From positions 1 through 9,304 of the forward strand of contig CALDJN010000140.1 in assembly GCA_937901695.1 (NCBI GenBank): a stretch of DNA of 9,304 bases, written 5' to 3'. A program made the position numbers and the translations under genes. Numbering within the stretch: the stretch's first letter is position 1; each line of letters starts with the position of its first letter. A model generated the notes under the pieces. It was given only the letters and a program-made list of their open reading frames with translations. It searched no databases and was not told the DNA's origin. The stretch is from an uncultured Anaerocolumna sp. GTDB lineage: Bacteria; Bacillota; Clostridia; Lachnospirales; Lachnospiraceae. Of this stretch, positions 6,030 to 9,304 are shown in pieces.

Positions 6030-6101
6030 TTAGCGCCTTGGGATAACAATAGTAATTTGTGTACCAGTACAAATTGCCAGTTGAAAAACTATTTTTTTCA
6101 A
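6030..6101 (-). CDS. Possible 23-codon leader peptide (TTG start)
   Basis: On the minus strand an excellent AAAAGGAG ribosome binding site sits a few bases before TTG (6101-6099). It opens a 23-codon frame beginning KKIVFQLAICTGTQ and ending PRR, with its stop at 6030-6032. The stop overlaps a small hairpin, GGCG-CTAAAA-CGCC, that directly precedes the ribosome binding site of the 44-aa gene. This is the geometry of a translated leader. An inverted repeat AATTTGT/ACAAATT (6054-6060, 6069-6075) lies within it. It could equally be a decayed gene end; the strong ribosome binding site is the only firm evidence for translation. Confidence 0.33.
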   Translation of the reverse strand: MKKIVFQLAICTGTQITIVIPRR

Positions 6102-6132
6102 CCTGTCTCCTTTTATTAAGCTAGTTCACTGG

Positions 6133-6172
6133 TTTCAATAAAAGTATCCCAAATTTCATAAAAGTATATGCA
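6133..6172 (-). promoter_or_regulatory. Tandem direct repeat upstream of the small-gene cluster
   Basis: TTTCAATAAAAGTAT (6133-6147) and TTTCATAAAAGTAT (6154-6167) are direct repeats starting 21 bp apart, two helical turns, as is typical for a regulator binding one DNA face. On the minus strand the same bases contain TGCATA (6172-6167), an 18-bp spacer and GATACTT (6148-6142). This loosely resembles a forespore sigma-G promoter, with two mismatches in the -10. It lies downstream of the DUF4914 gene and upstream of the small genes, so it most likely drives the latter. Confidence 0.35.
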
Positions 6173-6198
6173 TACAATAAATAGCCATTACTTTCCAC

Positions 6199-8076
6199 TT
6201 AAAATCTCATAGGAATTATATCACAATATTCTTCAAGAGAACCATCTCTTATAAAACACTCAATAATTTGCCTTCCTAATGGATCTAATTCTTCCGTATT
6301 ATATTGAACAAGTTCTTCTTTAAAGAAATCAGTTAAAATTTTAGCACCTTTATCATAGCCTTCAAGTCCAACCTCACTTTGCATTTCTGGTTGTAAGAAT
6401 GCTTTACGAATATAGTGTCCATCTAATTTTAGAGATGTTTGGCAATAGCCTAGCAATTTGCACCGTGCTTCTGTTAAAAGTTCTTGCTTAAACTTAGCAC
6501 TTCCCCTTCTTGCAATATATTCTCTTGCAATCCATTCTGGCATAAATCCAACTTCATAGGCACCAATATGTTGATTTGGAATTAGTACATATCTGGTATG
6601 GGTTGACTTTCTAATTTGATCCAGCAATAAATTTGCCTGTGTCACTTTTTTACCAGTTGCAAATGGCCAATAGGATCCAACACCTTCACTGGTCATTCCT
6701 TTTGTTGCAGTCACACTTGGATTATTATATCCTCTTGGTGCAACTAATCTCCATAACCATGCAAGAGCTGGAGGAAGGATGTGGAATAGTCCTATAATGC
6801 CATAGCTGGGATTTTCTTTGGTGCAAGGTGGAACACGAACACCAAAGCTTCTTACGTCAACCTCAACAGGTTTGCTTACAATACCAGGAATCATCTTTCT
6901 AGGTATAATAACTCTTGGGTTAGGACATGGTGTTCCGTCTGAGTCTAAAGTATGCTCCCAAGGAAGGCAAGTTGCATTGGGCAAACCATCTAAATTAAAG
7001 AATAAAAGTTTTTCTGATGGTTGAACTATAATACTTTCATATTTTGGTGATGAACCATATTTCTTAATATTATCCAGTCTTAAGAACCAGCCTTGTTCTG
7101 CATCTTGTACAACTAACTTATGACTGTCATTTTGCATCTTTGGATGGCAAAGAGCCATATCATCAGTAACAGGCTGAACTTCACAGGTATCAACTATTTC
7201 AATATAATTCTTTTCACCAGTAACCGTATTTGTACCTAATATAATTCTTCCATCTAATTCACGATGTATATCTTCTGTCATTTCACTTTTTCCGCCACCG
7301 GAAGCACCTTCATGTAAGATAACCAGTTCATTATCATAAGGTGTAATCACTTTTACAGTGGAAGCATGAACTGTAGTCCAGCCTTCCTTTTCACCAATAT
7401 TTAGCAATACACCATAGATACCCTTTTTTGCACTGGGACCTGGGTAAAGATTATAAGAAAATACTTCATGAAGTTCTTTTGACCTCTTATGAATAACTAC
7501 CTGCTTTCCATTAAAATGTGTATGTCTAAAAGGCGGTGCAAGGTATACAATTGCTTTTGGAGTAAATCCATCCGGTATTTCATCAATATTAACAAAACCT
7601 TGAATATCAGCTACTGCATATGCAAAAAAGGCAGCATTAAGAGGAGCAATAAGCAAAGATTCATATCCATATTCCTTACCACCTGACATAAATGGCAATA
7701 TAATAATCTCTTGCTCTTTTAACCATTCAAATGTTTCTTGACGTAATGGTTCAAATTCTGTTTTGTAAATATCCTTATATTGGGGTTTATCAGTTCCAAG
7801 TTCATCTGCTACGATTAAACAATCCGGGTCTCTCCTACGCATGTAATCTTCAGGATAATTCACCACAGCACCATTTTTACAACGATTAACAGTTGCCTCA
7901 AGCACGGTTCCTTTTCCTTTTACTTCATAGGATACGTCAAATTCATCATTTTCAGCACTACCATAAGATAATTCTAATAATTCTTCTTGGCTTTTTGCCA
8001 CAATTGCCTTTTTGCTATTTTGGATAATACTAAGTACTTCTTCCGGCAAATTTAATTTTTTTATCAATTCTTTCAT
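6199..8076 (-). CDS. DUF4914 family protein with PEPCK/HPr-kinase-like P-loop
   Basis: This 625-aa soluble protein matches the length and sequence style of the DUF4914 family (PF16260); no function is established. The informative core is a Walker A motif GASGGGKS (257-264) followed by EMTED. It closely resembles the P-loops of HPr kinase (GxSGVGKSE) and ATP-dependent PEP carboxykinase (GLSGTGKTT). Further on are TDDMAL (304-309), where PEPCKs have a kinase-2 Asp pair, and SFGVRVPP (409-416), resembling the PEPCK AFGVLPP segment. I infer a divergent member of the PEPCK/HPrK nucleotide-binding superfamily, possibly a kinase or carboxykinase on an unknown substrate. Start: AGAAAGG lies 9 nt before the ATG. 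It is a single-gene transcription unit with a near-consensus promoter and a hairpin leader. Confidence 0.82.
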   Translation of the reverse strand: MKELIKKLNLPEEVLSIIQNSKKAIVAKSQEELLELSYGSAENDEFDVSYEVKGKGTVLEATVNRCKNGAVVNYPEDYMRRRDPDCLIVADELGTDKPQYKDIYKTEFEPLRQETFEWLKEQEIIILPFMSGGKEYGYESLLIAPLNAAFFAYAVADIQGFVNIDEIPDGFTPKAIVYLAPPFRHTHFNGKQVVIHKRSKELHEVFSYNLYPGPSAKKGIYGVLLNIGEKEGWTTVHASTVKVITPYDNELVILHEGASGGGKSEMTEDIHRELDGRIILGTNTVTGEKNYIEIVDTCEVQPVTDDMALCHPKMQNDSHKLVVQDAEQGWFLRLDNIKKYGSSPKYESIIVQPSEKLLFFNLDGLPNATCLPWEHTLDSDGTPCPNPRVIIPRKMIPGIVSKPVEVDVRSFGVRVPPCTKENPSYGIIGLFHILPPALAWLWRLVAPRGYNNPSVTATKGMTSEGVGSYWPFATGKKVTQANLLLDQIRKSTHTRYVLIPNQHIGAYEVGFMPEWIAREYIARRGSAKFKQELLTEARCKLLGYCQTSLKLDGHYIRKAFLQPEMQSEVGLEGYDKGAKILTDFFKEELVQYNTEELDPLGRQIIECFIRDGSLEEYCDIIPMRF

Positions 8077-8107
8077 CTTGTCATACCTTTCTAATTTTCT
8101 ATATAAA

Positions 8108-8144
8108 TAGCCAATATCCTAAGGTTTCCTAGGGGTATTGGCTA
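8108..8144 (-). promoter_or_regulatory. Stem-loop in the DUF4914 mRNA leader
   Basis: TAGCCAATATCCT (8108-8120) pairs with GGGGTATTGGCTA (8132-8144), 13 bp including two G-U pairs. After one mismatch the stem continues as AGG/CCT with a 3-nt loop. It lies between the predicted transcription start (about 8177) and the ribosome binding site. The 3' side is followed on the minus strand by TTTATATAG, a weak U-tract. An upstream GCCAA (plus 8153-8157) can pair with the same UUGGC, offering a weak alternative fold. This suggests attenuation or control of ribosome access. Confidence 0.45.
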
Positions 8145-8183
8145 ACTTCTATTTGGCAAAGCCTTTTTAATATATTGGGTAGA

Positions 8184-8212
8184 ATTTTATCTTATTTCTT
8201 AATACATGTCAA
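8184..8212 (-). promoter_or_regulatory. Near-consensus sigma-A promoter for the DUF4914 gene
   Basis: On the minus strand TTGACA (8212-8207) is a perfect -35, the spacer is exactly 17 bp, and TAAAAT (8189-8184) matches the -10 at 5 of 6 positions. Transcription would begin near 8177, giving a leader of about 100 nt before the ATG at 8076. This is the best promoter in the window and implies substantial basal transcription. Confidence 0.72.
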
Positions 8213-8240
8213 TATAAGATTTTACGAAACTTGTTATATA

Positions 8241-8480
8241 TTGTTTCAGAGATTAGGCAAATTTATTTCACTAGTAGCATATTATGTATTGTTTCAGATA
8301 TTAGACTGACTTATTTCACTAGTAGCATATAATATATTGTTTCAGATATTAGACTGACTTATTTCACTAGTAGCATATAATATATTGTTTCAGATATTAG
8401 ATAAACTTATTTCACTAGTAACATATTATACTTTGTTTCAGAGATTAGACAAACTTATTTCGTTAGTAGCATATAATATG
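8241..8480. repeat. Five-copy 48-bp tandem repeat array
   Basis: TTGTTTCAGA recurs at 8241, 8289, 8337, 8385 and 8433, an exact 48-bp period. All five units are complete (240 bp). Units 2 and 3 are identical; the others differ mainly at unit positions 11-22 and in the last bases. Each unit contains TTTCA twice 22 bp apart, an ACTAGT-type centre (CGTTAGT in unit 5), and TATAAT or TATTAT near its end. After 8480 the pattern stops. It lies upstream of the DUF4914 promoter and directly ahead of the 183-aa gene. It could be a protein-binding array affecting one or both genes, or simply a slippage-prone satellite. Confidence 0.92.
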
Positions 8481-8522
8481 AAATAACATATAATATTAGA
8501 AACCAAATAAAGGGATGCAGCC

Positions 8523-9074
8523 ATGAGAGCCAGGAATAACCTATCTACTAAAATTAATCTAATTAACCTTTTTAGAGAGCTTTGGGAAGAACACATTATG
8601 TGGACCAGAAGTTTTATAATTAGTACTGTTTCGGAGCTGGATGATATAGAATATGTCACACATAGGCTTCTTCGGAATCCAACTGACTTTGCCAATGTAT
8701 TTAGATTGTATTATGGTGATGAAATTGCAAAAGAAATTGAAAGATTATTTACAACCCATTTAACGATTGCCGCAAGTTTAGTTACCCATGCAAAAGCTGG
8801 AGACACTGAAGCTGTTAATCAAGACAGAGCAGATTGGTATAGAAATGCAGACGAGATTTCTTCTTTTCTTGCAAGTATTAATCCATACTGGAATACGGGG
8901 GATTTTAAATCTCTATTCTATAATCATTTAAAAATGACTGAAGATGAAGCAGTTTATCGCTTAACAAAAAAATATGCACAGGATATTATTAATTATGAAA
9001 TGATTCAATCAGAAGCTTTAATGATGGCTGATATAATATCATATGGTATAATTGCACAATTTTATGGAAGGTAA
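8523..9074 (+). CDS. Conserved helical protein of unknown function, 183 aa
   Basis: The sequence is almost wholly helix-forming, without signal peptide or membrane segment. Motifs that look constrained are LWEEHIMWTR (20-29), RLLRNPTDF (48-56), THLTIAASLVTHAKAGD (78-94), WYRNADEISSFLASINPYW (105-123), HLKMTEDEA (135-143) and MMADIISYGII (167-177). Repeated Glu/His/Asp pairs on successive helices (EEH, THL, NADE, NHL, MAD) would suit a helical bundle binding metal or another ligand. From memory, relatives in clostridial genomes are often auto-labelled acetylglutamate kinase, but no amino-acid-kinase fold or nucleotide motif is visible, so I do not use that name. Start: AAAGGG (8509-8514) lies 8 nt before the ATG. 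It follows the tandem array and is followed by a terminator, so it is monocistronic. Confidence 0.8.
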   Translation: MRARNNLSTKINLINLFRELWEEHIMWTRSFIISTVSELDDIEYVTHRLLRNPTDFANVFRLYYGDEIAKEIERLFTTHLTIAASLVTHAKAGDTEAVNQDRADWYRNADEISSFLASINPYWNTGDFKSLFYNHLKMTEDEAVYRLTKKYAQDIINYEMIQSEALMMADIISYGIIAQFYGR

Positions 9075-9077
9075 AAA

Positions 9078-9112
9078 GGGGCTGTTGCAAAATAAAAAAG
9101 TGTCTTCGACAC
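9078..9112. repeat. Insertion-element-like end (GGGGCTGTTGCAAAAT) and hairpin
   Basis: Bases 9081-9100 match the left end of the MITE-like element (3722-3741) at 18 of 20 positions, including all of GCTGTTGCAAAAT. No matching right end is found within the window. GTGTC-TTC-GACAC (9100-9112) forms a small hairpin directly after it; read on the minus strand it is followed by TTTTTT and could be a terminator. Confidence 0.55.
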
Positions 9113-9120
9113 ATCAACTC

Positions 9121-9161
9121 CCCTGCCCCTCATTCATGAGGGGTTAGGGCTTTCTTTTTTT
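9121..9161 (+). terminator. Strong intrinsic terminator
   Basis: CCCCTCA (9126-9132), loop TTCA and TGAGGGG (9137-9143) form the main stem, extended by CCCT/AGGG (9121-9124, 9146-9149) across a small bulge. A long T-rich tract (CTTTCTTTTTTTC, 9150-9162) follows. It ends transcription from the 183-aa gene and insulates the transposase gene downstream. Confidence 0.85.
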
Positions 9162-9185
9162 CTTACTTTGGTTCATAATAGTCTT

Positions 9186-9304
9186 ATGAGCATTCTAAAA
9201 GAAATTTTTAAAGACAATTATGAAATAATTGAATATTCTCTTCATCCTCGTGCTGTTGTTTTGGAAAATATCACAAAGATGATTAACTGTGGTGATCCAG
9301 CCTT
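9186..9304 (+). CDS. Probable IS91-family transposase, N-terminal fragment
   Basis: An open frame of 39 codons runs off the right edge. It begins MSILKEIFKDNYEII and continues with HPRAVVLENITKMINCGDPA. This matches the start of the zinc-binding N-terminal domain of IS91-type (Y2, rolling-circle) transposases, where a helix of the form V-x-x-x-I-x-K-M-x-x-C-G-x-P precedes the Cys-rich zinc ribbon. The zinc ribbon and catalytic tyrosines would lie beyond the window. No good ribosome binding site precedes the ATG, and an in-frame TTG at 9168 is no better, so the start is uncertain. A strong terminator lies just upstream. Family assignment rests on a short segment. Confidence 0.6.
   Translation, partial: MSILKEIFKDNYEIIEYSLHPRAVVLENITKMINCGDPA

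Larger units (their letters stand above)
8077..8522. other. Divergent intergenic region with leader hairpin, promoter and 48-bp repeats
   Basis: This 446-bp region separates the minus-strand DUF4914 gene from the plus-strand 183-aa gene. It contains the DUF4914 leader with its stem-loop (8108-8144), the DUF4914 promoter (8184-8212), the five-copy tandem repeat (8241-8480) and a 40-bp AT-rich run-in to the plus gene. For the plus gene, TATAAT occurs at 8472-8477 and 8489-8494, but I find no good -35 for either, so its promoter is unresolved. No credible coding sequence is present. Confidence 0.6.

Noticed and set aside
5730..6119. 129-aa plus-strand reading frame
   Set aside because: It lacks a ribosome binding site, and its Phe/Leu/Ile/Cys-rich product is the antisense image of Lys/Asn-rich frames. 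The minus-strand small genes with ribosome binding sites explain the openness better.
8241..8480. CRISPR array
   Set aside because: The 48-bp units abut directly with similar sequence throughout. There are no unique spacers between conserved repeats and no cas genes nearby.
8438..8695. 85-aa minus-strand reading frame overlapping the repeat array and the 183-aa gene
   Set aside because: It is antisense to a well-supported gene start, extends into the tandem repeat and resembles no family.
8523..9074. Naming the 183-aa protein acetylglutamate kinase
   Set aside because: It is far shorter than ArgB (about 290 aa) and shows no amino-acid-kinase or nucleotide-binding motif. The label appears to be a propagated misannotation.

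Overview
The window is AT-rich, with strong AGGAG-type ribosome binding sites and sigma-A-like promoters. The gene families (DUF1622, DUF4914, ArAE-type exporter, GGDEF-EAL protein) fit a Gram-positive anaerobe of class Clostridia, probably Lachnospiraceae. This taxonomic call is an inference from gene content and composition; there is no rRNA or marker gene here.

Layout. Bases 1-1215 (+): the 3' end of a VOC/glyoxalase-fold gene and a LysR regulator 30 bp behind it. Bases 1216-1575 hold a REP-like dyad, two intrinsic-terminator hairpins and a promoter. Bases 1576-3701 (+): two tandem, closely similar DUF1622 membrane proteins and an ArAE/FUSC-type membrane protein. The genes are separated by structured spacers: a terminator-like hairpin, a 31-bp palindrome over the second promoter, and a 76-nt repeat hairpin. 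Bases 3702-3942 hold a 156-bp MITE-like element and a 16-bp tandem repeat. Bases 3943-5406 (-): a c-di-GMP phosphodiesterase with an intact EAL site and a degenerate GGDEF site, with its own promoter. Bases 5691-6101 (-): two or three very short genes encoding hydrophilic basic peptides, preceded by a tandem direct repeat. Bases 6199-8076 (-): a DUF4914 protein with a PEPCK/HPr-kinase-like P-loop. Its promoter is near consensus and a long hairpin lies in its leader. Bases 8241-8480: five copies of a 48-bp tandem repeat, in the divergent region between the DUF4914 gene and a 183-aa helical protein of unknown function (8523-9074, +). The right edge carries a strong terminator and the first 39 codons of a probable IS91-family transposase.

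How they fit together. The proteins do not form an obvious pathway. The DUF1622 pair and the exporter look like a membrane-protein cluster with layered transcription control. The DUF4914 gene and the 183-aa gene share a repeat-filled divergent regulatory region. The most interesting content is the DUF4914 kinase-like protein with its repeat array and leader hairpin, the small-peptide cluster, and the density of palindromic mobile-type repeats.
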